Shown here: positions 6,227-14,394 of the stretch, piece by piece
How the letters are laid out: each line of letters starts with the position of its first letter
Numbering within the stretch: the first letter of the stretch is position 1
Assembly: GCF_946481715.1 (NCBI RefSeq)
Contig: NZ_CAMLOV010000062.1
Coordinates: 1 to 28,423, forward strand
Direction of reading: 5' to 3'
Origin: an uncultured Mucilaginibacter sp.
GTDB lineage: Bacteria > Bacteroidota > Bacteroidia > Sphingobacteriales > Sphingobacteriaceae
DNA length: 28,423 nt
Position numbers and translations under genes: made by a program
Notes under the pieces: generated by a model
The model's database searches: none
Seen by the model: the letters and a program-made list of their open reading frames with translations, nothing else
Told to the model about the DNA's origin: nothing

Positions 6227-8281
6227 ATGAAGAAGGCACTAACCTTAGCCATGCTGCTATCGTGCTCCGTTTGGTTTGGCGCACATGCACAATTTGGCAA
6301 GCTAAAATCGCTTGTTAAAAAAGACAAAACAGAAGACAACAAAACTGCCGGCAACGGCGAGAATGCGGCAGAAACTTCTGATGCCGACGTTGCCGCCAAC
6401 CCAAAGGCATGGACAGCCGATTTCGACAAAAGCATCGATTGGTTTAAGCTTAACCCTACCGGCAAATTAATTGTAGGCGCAAGCGACGCTGTTTACGCTA
6501 TTGACCCTGCAACCGGTAAAACCGCCTGGAAACTTGCCGATTTTAAGGATATCAGTAAGGATAATTTCAACGCCATCCCCAATTCGCCCTACGTTGCCAT
6601 TATGCTGGGCGGGATAACATCTTATTACCACGTAATAATTGATGCTACCGACGGACGCATCATTACCGACACCAAGGCAATGGGCATGAAATACGTAGGC
6701 AAACGGTATGTAGTACCGTCCATGGGCGGTATCCTGTTCAGTGGTTTTATTGATAATGTTCAGTCATTGGTAATGGTTGATGCCGCCAGCGGCAAAAAAT
6801 TATGGACGCTGCAAAATGTATTCGAAAGCAGTAAAGAAGCATTAGTTTCCCGTCCGCTGGCTGTTGACGCAGAAAACATTATGCTTGCCACCAACATGCG
6901 GGTGTACAAAATAAATACTGTAACAGGTACCCTTGCGTGGAAAGCGAATATGGAAACCACAATAGATAAGGGCACCCTTGCCACCGAAACAGAAGAAGAA
7001 TCTCAGGATAAGGAAAGCACTAAAGTGGATGAGCCAAAAGGCGGCCTGGGCAGTAAATTCGGTTTAGGTGGCTTAGGCAAATCGAACGGTGCCGGTAACG
7101 GGCTGGCAAAATCCATGGACATGACCTACGGCAAATTCCTGATATTAGATAAACAGCCCGGCGTGGTGTTTTATTACGGCCCAACATCGATGGCAGCTTT
7201 TGAGATATCGACAGGTAAACCGGCATGGGGCCTGGTAAAATTTTCAGATCCATTATTCAGCCTCATTGAAGACGAGCGCGGCTTCCTGATAACCACCAAC
7301 GATAAAAATTCGGAGATGTTTTTGCTGGATTATAAAACCGGCCAGCAAAAATGGGCGCCCGTAAAGCTTTCCGGAAAAGCCACCGCCATTAAATTGAATG
7401 GCGATAAACTTGCCGTAGCATCGGCAAAAGGATCGGGCAGCAGTTCGGTAAATATTGTAGACATTAACACAGGCAAAGCCTTGGCGCCATCGGCACTTAA
7501 AGTATCGGGCGCGGTGCAGGATATAAAGATGACCGATAAAGGCCTGATCTATCGCACAAGCCAAGAGACAAACATACAGGATATCAATTCGGGCAAAGAT
7601 TTATGGGCCTCATCCCTAAGCTATAAAGAAGGTACAGCACTGGCTATTGATAAGGATGGCAAAACTTACATCTGGGCCAATAATAAACTCCACGTGCTCG
7701 ATCATAAAGAGGCTAAGTATAAAGAAATTGGCTCGGGCACAAAATTTGGCGGCGACGAAGTTGCCAATAATATTGAATTGCGGGAGAAGGGTATCCTGGT
7801 AAGCTCCGACCAAAACGTAGCTTTGTTTGATTGGGATGGCAACAAAATATACCATGTGTATCAAAAAGCCCCTGGCATTAGCACTTTTGGTAAAATCATG
7901 AGCGTTGCGGTGATGAGCGCATCACTGGCACAGTCGGCGCAGTCGGGCTTCAAGGCTGGCTATGCAGGCACCAGCACCTCATACGGGCAAAGCCAAATGG
8001 CCAATGCCGACCGCTGGGGCAAACTTGGCTCGGCGGCAGCAAACGACATGAGCCGCCGCTTTAAGGCCAGCCAGGGCGCCGGCGGTTACCAGGTAATGCT
8101 TACCCGCGTAACATCCGGCAACGACAGTGGCGTTGGTTTAGTAAGGGTAAATAAAGACACCGGTAAAATTGAGGCAAAGATTGTGTTAGATGATAAAAAG
8201 CCCGATTACATTGCCGACGAAACCGATAACCTAATATTTTACAAGGCCGATAAAAAACAAATTGTAGGCTACCATTTGTAA
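6227..8281 (+). CDS. Secreted PQQ-binding-like beta-propeller protein
   Basis: A 684-residue protein with a Sec signal peptide (MKKALTLAMLLSCSVWFGAHA, cleavage likely before QFGK), so periplasmic or secreted. After a charged linker (residues about 25-60), repeated blade motifs of the quinoprotein-type propeller follow: YAIDPATGKTAWKL, MVDAASGKKLWTL, YKINTVTGTLAWKA, FEISTGKPAWGL, LLDYKTGQQKWAP, VDINTGKA, INSGKDLWASS. These 'D..TG...W' repeats mark the outer strands of an eight-bladed fold. A Glu/Lys- then Gly-rich low-complexity insert (residues about 250-293) and a Ser/Gln/Ala-rich stretch (about 565-620) interrupt the blades. No catalytic PQQ/Ca site is evident, so it is probably a scaffold or binding protein. 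A strong hairpin terminator follows the stop. Confidence 0.87.
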   Translation: MKKALTLAMLLSCSVWFGAHAQFGKLKSLVKKDKTEDNKTAGNGENAAETSDADVAANPKAWTADFDKSIDWFKLNPTGKLIVGASDAVYAIDPATGKTAWKLADFKDISKDNFNAIPNSPYVAIMLGGITSYYHVIIDATDGRIITDTKAMGMKYVGKRYVVPSMGGILFSGFIDNVQSLVMVDAASGKKLWTLQNVFESSKEALVSRPLAVDAENIMLATNMRVYKINTVTGTLAWKANMETTIDKGTLATETEEESQDKESTKVDEPKGGLGSKFGLGGLGKSNGAGNGLAKSMDMTYGKFLILDKQPGVVFYYGPTSMAAFEISTGKPAWGLVKFSDPLFSLIEDERGFLITTNDKNSEMFLLDYKTGQQKWAPVKLSGKATAIKLNGDKLAVASAKGSGSSSVNIVDINTGKALAPSALKVSGAVQDIKMTDKGLIYRTSQETNIQDINSGKDLWASSLSYKEGTALAIDKDGKTYIWANNKLHVLDHKEAKYKEIGSGTKFGGDEVANNIELREKGILVSSDQNVALFDWDGNKIYHVYQKAPGISTFGKIMSVAVMSASLAQSAQSGFKAGYAGTSTSYGQSQMANADRWGKLGSAAANDMSRRFKASQGAGGYQVMLTRVTSGNDSGVGLVRVNKDTGKIEAKIVLDDKKPDYIADETDNLIFYKADKKQIVGYHL

Positions 8282-8312
8282 CCAGTATAAACCAGAATTA
8301 TACGGCTAATAG

Positions 8313-8352
8313 CACACAAACCGGTACATACTTGTACTGGTTTGTGTGTTTT
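8313..8352 (+). terminator. Rho-independent terminator after the PQQ-propeller gene
   Basis: A 16-bp stem (8313-8328 with 8333-8348) closes on a four-base loop TACT; all pairs are Watson-Crick except one G-U. Four T follow directly (8349-8352). It begins 31 bases after the stop codon. The repeat is nearly symmetric, but the U-run is on the plus strand only. Confidence 0.82.
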
Positions 8353-8392
8353 AACGGAGCCAACACGAATTAACTCAGTTTCAAATAAAACG

Positions 8393-8450
8393 CCCCTGCT
8401 ATTAGCTCGGGTTTGCTTGCTTCGTTTCACCTTTCATAATTAGCAGAGGG
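8393..8450 (-). terminator. Possible terminator after the esterase gene
   Basis: On the minus strand, starting about 11 bases after the esterase stop, CCCTCTGCTAATTA pairs imperfectly with TAATAGCAGGGG across a loop of roughly 33 bases and is followed by GCGTTTTATTT. The T-rich tail supports a terminator, but the large loop and bulge make this weak. Confidence 0.33.
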
Positions 8451-8460
8451 CTGTCCTATA

Positions 8461-9678
8461 TTATTTCCGCAGCTCCTGCAAACGTGATTTAATTTCAGTT
8501 GATGCGGGATTCAATTCGCTGGCCTTTTTGTACGAAGCGATAGCGTTTTGCTTCTCTCCTTTCACTACATAAGCTGCGCCCAAAGCCTCAAATGCTTTTG
8601 AAGAAGACGGGTAATTAGTTGTATTCATTTCCAGTAGTTTAACGCCGTTATTTAGGGTTGCCGGATTTTTCACTAACCATTGTGCCCAGTCGTTTATATA
8701 CGCTTCGTCTGGCAAAATGGGATACCCAAACCTCTGCGATAATCCTTTAAAATGCCTCATAATGATCTCCGGATCGACCTTTTCATCACTTATCTGAGGA
8801 AGCGCCCATTGGCGATAGATAAAGCGGAGCCCGTCATAGTATGATTTAATAGGAACAGTCATATGGCTCTCCATCGGATAGGCCATATATTTGAAATCTA
8901 ATCCTTTGATGTTTCGTTTTTTTAACAAAGAATCAAATTTTAAAACATTGGTTTGAAACGGTGATCCGGGTGAAGAAGAATCTTCATTGCCGTTGCTAAA
9001 AAAAATTGTCTTCGATAAAGTTGCCCCTGCTTTCAATTTTTTATCCGCCAGCTTCAGAAGGAATTTCTGATCCCACCAGAAGGATGGGCTCACGGCAATG
9101 TATGCGTCGAACATATCCGGGTAATTAATAAAGCAATTGATGGTTGTGAGTGCTCCGAATGAGTGCCCCGCAAAAATTCGGTAAGGTTGAGTTTTGTAAT
9201 TTGAATTGACATAGGGGATAAGCTCTTTCTGAATAAATTGCAAAAAAAGCTCATTGCCTCCGCTGTTCTTATACGGGGATTTAGCAGTGGTATCCAAGTT
9301 TCCGGAATAATCAACATTGCTATGAGACGGGGTAAGGTCTCTGTTGCGGTCCGTATTTGTTATCCCTACAACAATCATTGGCGGAATAACATACACATCT
9401 TGCCGACTGAGGTATTTAGAATATTCTACCATTTGGGCAAAATGATTGTCGGCATCCAGCACATAGACTACCGGGTATGCTTTCTCCGGATTAACAGAAT
9501 CCTGTGGTGCGTAGATCAGTATCTTTCGGTCTTCTTTAAGAATGCCGGAATACATCTTTACAACTTTTCCCAGATGAGGCCTAATTGGTTCTACCTTCTG
9601 AGCACTTGTTTTAAATGAAAAAAATAGCGGTATAATAAAAAACAGGAATGTAAAATTCTTTAGGAAACCGGGTTTCAT
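8461..9678 (-). CDS. Secreted esterase D/enterochelin-esterase-like hydrolase with TPR-like tail
   Basis: A 405-residue alpha/beta hydrolase of the putative-esterase family (PF00756 type). A signal peptide (KNFTFLFFIIPLFFSFKTSAQ) sends it to the periplasm or outside. The family's YPVVYVLDADNHF strand is followed by the nucleophile elbow GHSFGALTT and by YIAVSPSFWWD; the catalytic His is probably in YPMESHMTVP. The last ~60 residues (ALGAAYVVKGEKQNAIASYKKASELNPAS) form one or two TPR-like repeats, a fusion often seen in Bacteroidota. The frame extends upstream to a TTG at 9705, but the ATG at 9678 puts the signal peptide at a normal distance, so I chose it. Substrate unknown; siderophore or polysaccharide esters are possible. 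Confidence 0.88.
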   Translation of the reverse strand: MKPGFLKNFTFLFFIIPLFFSFKTSAQKVEPIRPHLGKVVKMYSGILKEDRKILIYAPQDSVNPEKAYPVVYVLDADNHFAQMVEYSKYLSRQDVYVIPPMIVVGITNTDRNRDLTPSHSNVDYSGNLDTTAKSPYKNSGGNELFLQFIQKELIPYVNSNYKTQPYRIFAGHSFGALTTINCFINYPDMFDAYIAVSPSFWWDQKFLLKLADKKLKAGATLSKTIFFSNGNEDSSSPGSPFQTNVLKFDSLLKKRNIKGLDFKYMAYPMESHMTVPIKSYYDGLRFIYRQWALPQISDEKVDPEIIMRHFKGLSQRFGYPILPDEAYINDWAQWLVKNPATLNNGVKLLEMNTTNYPSSSKAFEALGAAYVVKGEKQNAIASYKKASELNPASTEIKSRLQELRK

Positions 9679-9818
9679 ATGATTTGGAATTTGAATTAAT
9701 ATCAAATATGAAACTTTTCCTGGTCACTTAATTGAAAAATAGAGAAACCTTTCTATGTACTTCGTAGGGGAGCAAATAAAAATCCTTTTATTGTAATTAT
9801 AAGGATAGGCTTTTTCAT

Positions 9819-9826
9819 TAAGTTTG
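9819..9826 (+). promoter_or_regulatory. Bacteroidota -7 box upstream of the 208-residue gene
   Basis: TAAGTTTG matches the Bacteroidota -7 consensus TAnnTTTG, 23 bases before the ATG at 9849, giving a predicted leader of about 15 bases. No convincing -33 TTG lies 19-20 bases upstream, so it is only half a promoter by sequence. Confidence 0.38.
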
Positions 9827-9848
9827 AGATCATATCGCCGGTTACATC

Positions 9849-10475
9849 ATGACAAACAGTATCATCGCAATTAAGGGGAATCATCTTGATAAACAAGTTG
9901 AAATTTTCGAAGTGTTCAAATATGTTGATGTTAAACAAGATGAACAATTTGATAATTTGGATGATATGTACGCTTATCTGTTTGATAACTATTTAAGTTT
10001 TTCAGACCAAGATGTTGCCCTTCGGGGTATTTGGGTTGCTAATGATTGGACAATAATTTGCGACCCGGAAATGGTTGACGTTTTGGACATGGCAGCTTTA
10101 CTCAAACTTTCGGATAAATTTAACTCAGATGTGATGAGTTTTCTAATTCAAACAACTTCAGGTTCGTTTGGGTTTGCCAAATGTGGTTTATCCGGGCAAC
10201 GCAACTTTCTTTCAATTGACGGCAGCGTAACCAACAACAGCGGATTGCCATTGCCGGAAGAATCGGGACTGAATATAAATGAGCAAATATTTGCTGACGA
10301 CGTTATTGGCATAGCACAAAAGCTCGGGATAGATTTTGAGAAAACGTCGCTACAGTCCTGTTTGGCAAAAAAACTGAGTTACAACGACGAATTGAAAAGG
10401 GAATTGGCATCATTCAAATCAACCCAGAAGGAGGTTTCGGGCAAAAAAACAAGTGCTTGGTGGAAATTTTGGTAG
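9849..10475 (+). CDS. Hypothetical protein with Trp-rich C-terminal tail
   Basis: A 208-residue acidic, soluble protein without signal peptide or membrane helix; I do not recognise its family. The first two-thirds look like a mixed alpha/beta domain (NSIIAIKGNHLDKQVEIFEV, LRGIWVANDWTIICDPEMV, QTTSGSFGFAKCGLSGQRN). Residues about 175-200 are helical and charged, and the protein ends KKTSAWWKFW, a tryptophan-rich tail seen in various small bacterial proteins of immunity-like type. It is a single-gene unit with its own -7 box at 9819, divergent from the esterase. Codon use is a little more AT-rich than its neighbours. A toxin-immunity or stress role would be speculation. Confidence 0.72.
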   Translation: MTNSIIAIKGNHLDKQVEIFEVFKYVDVKQDEQFDNLDDMYAYLFDNYLSFSDQDVALRGIWVANDWTIICDPEMVDVLDMAALLKLSDKFNSDVMSFLIQTTSGSFGFAKCGLSGQRNFLSIDGSVTNNSGLPLPEESGLNINEQIFADDVIGIAQKLGIDFEKTSLQSCLAKKLSYNDELKRELASFKSTQKEVSGKKTSAWWKFW

Positions 10476-10559
10476 CGTGTTTAAGTCACCCTTGCCAAAG
10501 TTGGGGGCCTCGCCGTATCAAGCGTCCTCCTTGATCCAAAGCAGATGTCGGCGGCAGGA

Positions 10560-11003
10560 TTATTTCTTATTGCTCTTACCAGGGATTTGTTTGTTGCGAT
10601 TGAATGCTATCACGCTGAGCACTATAGCTGTCAGCCCCAGCACAGTACCTGCCGCGCCGCCTATTACCCCATTGCCGCTTCCGGGGCCGCCTTTAGCAAG
10701 GGCTAAATTCAGCGCGCCGCTAAGCACTGCAAGGAGGCCAGCCACCAAAGCTACTACTGATCTAATTTTCAATTTGGCGCTGGTGTACCCGCCCGATCGG
10801 CGGAGAGCCAGCCCACCTATTACCACGCCCATTAGTGCCAGCAGAGCAGTGGCGGTGGCCCATAGCCGCCTGGAAGTAAGGCCCTGCACGGTATTACCGG
10901 CCGGTGCAGAAACATGTGCCGCCTTCAGAACGGCGAACACCAGCCCTCCGAATACAGCGGCTATAACTACAGTAGCAAGTATAGTGATGAATGCTCTTTT
11001 CAT
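10560..11003 (-). CDS. DUF6223 family membrane protein
   Basis: A 147-residue integral membrane protein with four predicted helices: about 5-28, 50-67, 83-104 and 112-135. The pattern RRLWATATALLALMGVVIGG, LALRRS, LLAVLSGALNLALAKGGPGS and GNGVIGGAAGTVLGLTAIVL matches DUF6223, whose hallmark is the G-N-L-A-x-A-x-GGPGxGNG motif between helices 3 and 4. Function unknown. It stands alone, facing away from the LytS gene. The tail is basic (NRNKQIPGKSNKK). A long frame on the opposite strand (10453-11136) is its shadow. Confidence 0.78.
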   Translation of the reverse strand: MKRAFITILATVVIAAVFGGLVFAVLKAAHVSAPAGNTVQGLTSRRLWATATALLALMGVVIGGLALRRSGGYTSAKLKIRSVVALVAGLLAVLSGALNLALAKGGPGSGNGVIGGAAGTVLGLTAIVLSVIAFNRNKQIPGKSNKK

Positions 11004-11141
11004 ATTTTGTTTTCTTTTACAATGGTATAAAGTTAACAGGGGTGCTCATTCGTTTTTTGGCAAATCGACAACTGTGGCAAATGTTGCGACGATGCCGATA
11101 AGTTTAGCGACGTTGTTCTTATTCATCATTGGCTAATACTT

Positions 11142-11149
11142 TACCTTTG
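11142..11149 (+). promoter_or_regulatory. Bacteroidota -7 box upstream of the LytS/LytTR operon
   Basis: TACCTTTG matches TAnnTTTG exactly. It lies 50 bases before the TTG start at 11200, which fits a leader of about 44 bases. The -33 region at about 11119 (TTATTC) is a poor match to TTG. Confidence 0.42.
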
Positions 11150-11199
11150 TAATTAATTTAACCAACGAGTACAACAAACCGAACACTGCCCACTATTAA

Positions 11200-12213
11200 T
11201 TGAAAAAACTATTTAAATACAAGCATTTTAATTTCGCGCTGGTTGTGGTGGCATGGGGTATAGTGCTTTTTTTCCCTTTTCTGGTATTCAATCCCGGCGA
11301 TGGGTACAAAGTTGGCAGCATTCCGGGCCTCTATTTTACCTACTCGGGTATCGTACATATTGTCGTTTTCTATTTAAATGCCCTTTTCCTTTATCCAAAA
11401 CTCCTGAACCGGATTTATTGGATACTGTATATTGTAGCTGTAGTGCTGCTGATCTTTTTATCTTACCTGCTGAAGCTTCATATTCTCATTACGTGTTTTC
11501 CTAACTCATCAGCAGATGCAAGGGCACATGTACTTTTCCCTTCGGTGGCCGTATTTATTGCAAGCCTGTTCTACAGCATTACAGTTGATAAAATCCGTAC
11601 AGAAAAAATGCAGAATGAAAACAAAGCGATACAGTTAGCATTGGAATTAAAGTTCCTGAGATCGCAAACCAATCCCCATTTCGTGTTTAATGTGCTGACA
11701 AACTTAGTTGCGTTAGCAAGAAAAAAGTCCGACCAGCTCGAAATTTCGCTTTTAATGCTATCCCGTTTAATGCGATACATGCTTTATGGTGCCGATAAAA
11801 AAATATCCGTGCAACAGGAAATAGAATATTTAGAAAGCTATATAGCCTTGCAAAAATTAAGATTTGAGAATGATATAAAAATCGTATTTTCAGTTGCGTT
11901 ATCACCCGAAGAATTAAGCCACAGCATTGAACCGATGCTGTTAATGCCGTTTGTTGAAAATTCGTTTAAGCATGGAATTAATAGCGTTGAGCAACCTTTT
12001 GTTTTGATTAGCTTAACAGTTAGCAATGGCGAACTGGCATTTCAAGTAAAAAATAAATTTGCACAGCAAAAAGAGGCAGGCAAAGAAGAATCTTCGGGTA
12101 TTGGATTAAGCAACGTTCATTCCAGATTAAATTTGCTTTATGCTGGAAGGCACAATTTAAGAATTGACGAAGGCAATGATATGTACGTAATTGATTTAAC
12201 TTTAAACTTGTAA
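11200..12213 (+). CDS. LytS/YehU-type sensor histidine kinase
   Basis: A 337-residue membrane kinase of the His_kinase (PF06580) class. Four membrane helices lie at about 11-30, 45-66, 72-96 and 110-128, then a coiled linker. The H-box is LRSQTNPHFVFNVL with the phospho-acceptor His160; the ATPase domain shows the N-box PFVENSFKHGI (250-260) and the G-box SSGIGLSNVHSRL (298-310). There is no large periplasmic sensor, so the signal is probably sensed within the membrane. The start is a TTG giving KKLFKYKHFNFAL, the usual short cytosolic N-terminus; no better ATG exists. The stop overlaps the response-regulator ATG (TAATG), so kinase and partner are one operon and translationally coupled. Confidence 0.92.
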   Translation: MKKLFKYKHFNFALVVVAWGIVLFFPFLVFNPGDGYKVGSIPGLYFTYSGIVHIVVFYLNALFLYPKLLNRIYWILYIVAVVLLIFLSYLLKLHILITCFPNSSADARAHVLFPSVAVFIASLFYSITVDKIRTEKMQNENKAIQLALELKFLRSQTNPHFVFNVLTNLVALARKKSDQLEISLLMLSRLMRYMLYGADKKISVQQEIEYLESYIALQKLRFENDIKIVFSVALSPEELSHSIEPMLLMPFVENSFKHGINSVEQPFVLISLTVSNGELAFQVKNKFAQQKEAGKEESSGIGLSNVHSRLNLLYAGRHNLRIDEGNDMYVIDLTLNL

Positions 12214-12914
12214 TGATAATTCGTTGTATTATTGTTGATGACGAGCCTTTGATTCGGGAACTGCTTGAGGCTAATGTACAACAGATACCTTATTTGTCGC
12301 TTGTAAAATCATGTAAAAATGCATTGGAAGCATTGGACGTTTTGCGTAAAGAGCGCATTGATGTCATCTTCCTGGACATTCAAATGCCTTTGTTAAATGG
12401 CTTGCAGTTTCTTCAATCGCTTCAAAACCCTCCTCTTGTTATAATCGTTACCGCATTTGAAAAGTACGCATTGGATGGCTTCGACCTACAAGTGGCAGAT
12501 TATATATTGAAGCCTTTTAGTTTTGATCGGTTCTTAAAAGCGTGTAACAGGGCTGCTGAATTGCATCGCATCAAAACCGGAACGTTAACAGAAATCGCAA
12601 ATAATCATGAATTCTTCGTAAATGTTGAATACACGCACGTTAAGATAGTTGCAGCCGACATTGATTATATTGAGGGTCTAAAAGATTATATAAAAATATA
12701 CCTTTCATCAGGTGTTAAACCCGTTCTTACACGCATGTCTCAAAAGTCGATAGAGGCGAAGCTTGCTCCGGGCACTTTTATACGCACGCACAAATCATTT
12801 CTGGTGTCCACATCCAAGATTACAGAGATCAAACGAGATTTTGTTTGCGTTGGTAAAACCGAGATTCCGGTAAGCGAAACTTTCAGAGAAAATATTAGCA
12901 AGCTTGTTAAATAA
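12213..12914 (+). CDS. LytTR-type response regulator
   Basis: A 233-residue LytR/AlgR-family regulator. The receiver domain (about 1-120) has the acidic pair D9/D10, phospho-acceptor D55 in VIFLDIQMPLLNG, T80 in VIIVTAF and K100 in YILKPF. The LytTR DNA-binding domain occupies about 135-232, with the typical DIDYIEGLKDYIKIYL strand and GTFIRTHKSFLVSTSKI. It overlaps the kinase gene by one base and is its partner. LytTR proteins bind direct repeats about a helical turn or two apart; I found no such site that I could assign, so its targets are unknown. Confidence 0.94.
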   Translation: MIIRCIIVDDEPLIRELLEANVQQIPYLSLVKSCKNALEALDVLRKERIDVIFLDIQMPLLNGLQFLQSLQNPPLVIIVTAFEKYALDGFDLQVADYILKPFSFDRFLKACNRAAELHRIKTGTLTEIANNHEFFVNVEYTHVKIVAADIDYIEGLKDYIKIYLSSGVKPVLTRMSQKSIEAKLAPGTFIRTHKSFLVSTSKITEIKRDFVCVGKTEIPVSETFRENISKLVK

Positions 12915-12953
12915 TAGCGCCCGGGAATCTTACCGAATATAAAACCGCCAAGG

Positions 12954-12982
12954 TTGGCAGTAAACGCGAATATGTATATTTG
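12954..12982 (+). promoter_or_regulatory. Bacteroidota-type promoter of the cyclophilin gene
   Basis: TATATTTG (12975-12982) fits TAnnTTTG, and a TTG (12954-12956) lies 18 bases upstream as a -33 element. Predicted transcription would start near 12989, about 16 bases before the ATG at 13005. Confidence 0.5.
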
Positions 12983-13004
12983 ATTCTCCGTATACCATCA
13001 CCGT

Positions 13005-13577
13005 ATGAAAAAAACATTCCTTCTCTGTTTAGCTACTGCGTTATGCTTTACCGCTTTTGCACAGGCCCCTATCCCCTGCGTTATTAAAACATCAATAGGC
13101 GATATCGTTATCGAATTGTATCCGGATAGAGCACCCATCACCGTAGCCAACTTTATGCGGTATGTAGATAAAAACGCATACCATGGCAGCAGTTTTTTCC
13201 GTGTTTGCACGCCTGCCAACGAGGCTGATAGAAAGGTAAAAATACAAGTGATACAAGGAGGCAACGTGCCGGATAGCCTGATGCTGGATAGCATCAAGAT
13301 AGAAACCACAAAACAAACCGGGTTGCTGCACAAAAACGGCACTATTTCAATGGCCCGCGGCGGCCCCAACTCTGCCACCAGCGAGTTCTTTATCTGCATT
13401 GGCAACCAGCCGGCATTAAATTATGCCGGTGCCCGCAACCCCGACGGACAAGGCTTTGCGGCCTTTGGCAAGGTGACGGCAGGGATGGATGTGGTGAAAA
13501 AAATCCAGGCGCAAAAAGACAGCTTGCAACACCTGGTTAAGCCGGTGAAGATATTGGGAATAAGCAGGGTAGAGTAA
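13005..13577 (+). CDS. Secreted cyclophilin-type peptidyl-prolyl isomerase
   Basis: A 190-residue cyclophilin with a Sec signal peptide (KKTFLLCLATALCFTAFAQ), so it acts in the periplasm on folding of exported proteins. Core motifs: GDIVIELYPDRAPITVANFM, the catalytic arginine in SSFFRV (R66), QVIQGG (Q84), NGTISMARGGPNSATSEFFI, and GFAAFGKVTAGMDVVKKI. The tryptophan of eukaryotic cyclophilins that contacts cyclosporin is absent, as is usual in bacteria. A short insert of polar residues (about 70-80) separates FFRV from the Q-I-Q-G strand. It has its own promoter and converges with the gene to its right. Confidence 0.93.
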   Translation: MKKTFLLCLATALCFTAFAQAPIPCVIKTSIGDIVIELYPDRAPITVANFMRYVDKNAYHGSSFFRVCTPANEADRKVKIQVIQGGNVPDSLMLDSIKIETTKQTGLLHKNGTISMARGGPNSATSEFFICIGNQPALNYAGARNPDGQGFAAFGKVTAGMDVVKKIQAQKDSLQHLVKPVKILGISRVE

Positions 13578-13613
13578 CGACGGCCACACTAATACAGCAA
13601 GCTTCTGTGATTA

Positions 13614-14204
13614 TCACTGTCCGCTCCTGTCAATCCCCAAATATTTCTTAAGCAATTCGTCGGTGCCAGGCATGCGTTCTAAATGCCCCTCCAATCTGCT
13701 ATATAGGCCAAGAAACGTGGATTCGTTCTGCAATACTTTCACAGCATATTCAAGCGGATATAATGAAAGAATTACCCCGTTCTTATCATATTTCAACGTC
13801 ATGGTTCGTAATGGAAATTCAGGTTTGTTATCCATATATATTTTGAATCCAAAATTTTTTTGTAAAAATTCGATAAATGCCATTGCTAAAAACCACGCAA
13901 TTTGGCCATCAGGCAGCTCAAAAGCTTTACAATACGTTAAAAAACCCATGCCCTCGGTTACCACCTGGTCCAAATTCTGCGGATGATTTATAGGCTGATA
14001 TATTTCGCGTTCAAGTTTATTGTCTAAAAAATAACTTTCAATCATTTTCAAACTACCCTCTATCATTTCAGCATGCTCCTCAATATCGCTTTCGGTATAC
14101 CTGTCGTTAAAACATTGGTCTGAGTAAACGCCTGCAAAATCAGTTTTGCCCTCCTCCGCAGCCGCAGGTTTTTCTGCCGAAAATAACTTCTTAAAAAAAT
14201 TCAT
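13614..14204 (-). CDS. Hypothetical cytosolic protein
   Basis: A 196-residue protein that I do not recognise. It opens with MNFFKKLFSAEKP, an amphipathic start common in small cytosolic proteins of unknown function, followed by an Ala/Glu linker, an acidic helix (YTESDIEEHAEMIEGSLKMI) and an alpha/beta C-terminal part (PLRTMTLKYDKNGVILSLYP, then VLQNESTFLGLYSRLEGHLE). No signal peptide, membrane helix or catalytic motif is seen. It stands alone between two plus-strand genes. The domain look is that of SMI1/immunity-like or DUF-type proteins, but no family can be named with confidence. Confidence 0.72.
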   Translation of the reverse strand: MNFFKKLFSAEKPAAAEEGKTDFAGVYSDQCFNDRYTESDIEEHAEMIEGSLKMIESYFLDNKLEREIYQPINHPQNLDQVVTEGMGFLTYCKAFELPDGQIAWFLAMAFIEFLQKNFGFKIYMDNKPEFPLRTMTLKYDKNGVILSLYPLEYAVKVLQNESTFLGLYSRLEGHLERMPGTDELLKKYLGIDRSGQ

Positions 14205-14300
14205 ATCAATCGATTTAATCCAGCACTTGATGCTCGTTGTGTGGCGAAACTAAAGATAGAACGTTTTTGCACAGTAACTTATAAAAAAATATCAAATAAA

Positions 14301-14344
14301 ACTTTGAAATACAAAGTACTTTATATTAACTTTGTATCACAAAG
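14301..14344 (+). promoter_or_regulatory. Promoter with two tandem CTTTG-N5-CAAAG palindromes
   Basis: Two palindromes, ACTTTG-AAATA-CAAAGT (14301-14317) and CTTTG-TATCA-CAAAG (14330-14344), have centres 28 bases apart. The TTTG at 14303-14306 and TAACTTTG at 14327-14334 fit a Bacteroidota -33/-7 promoter with a 20-base spacer, so each promoter element is embedded in one palindrome. A repressor bound to both would block polymerase. It lies upstream of the DUF4153 gene; the true ATG at 14395 leaves a leader of about 54 bases. Confidence 0.6.
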
Positions 14345-14394
14345 AACTTTTATCCATTCGCTCCGATGTTTTGCCAATAAATAACAACAAACTC

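Noticed and set aside
9679..9705. TTG start extending the esterase by nine residues
   Set aside because: Would put a polar stretch before the signal peptide; the ATG at 9678 gives a normal one.
10453..11136. 227-residue plus-strand frame
   Set aside because: Covers DUF6223 on the other strand and is low-complexity Pro/Ala/Thr; shadow frame.
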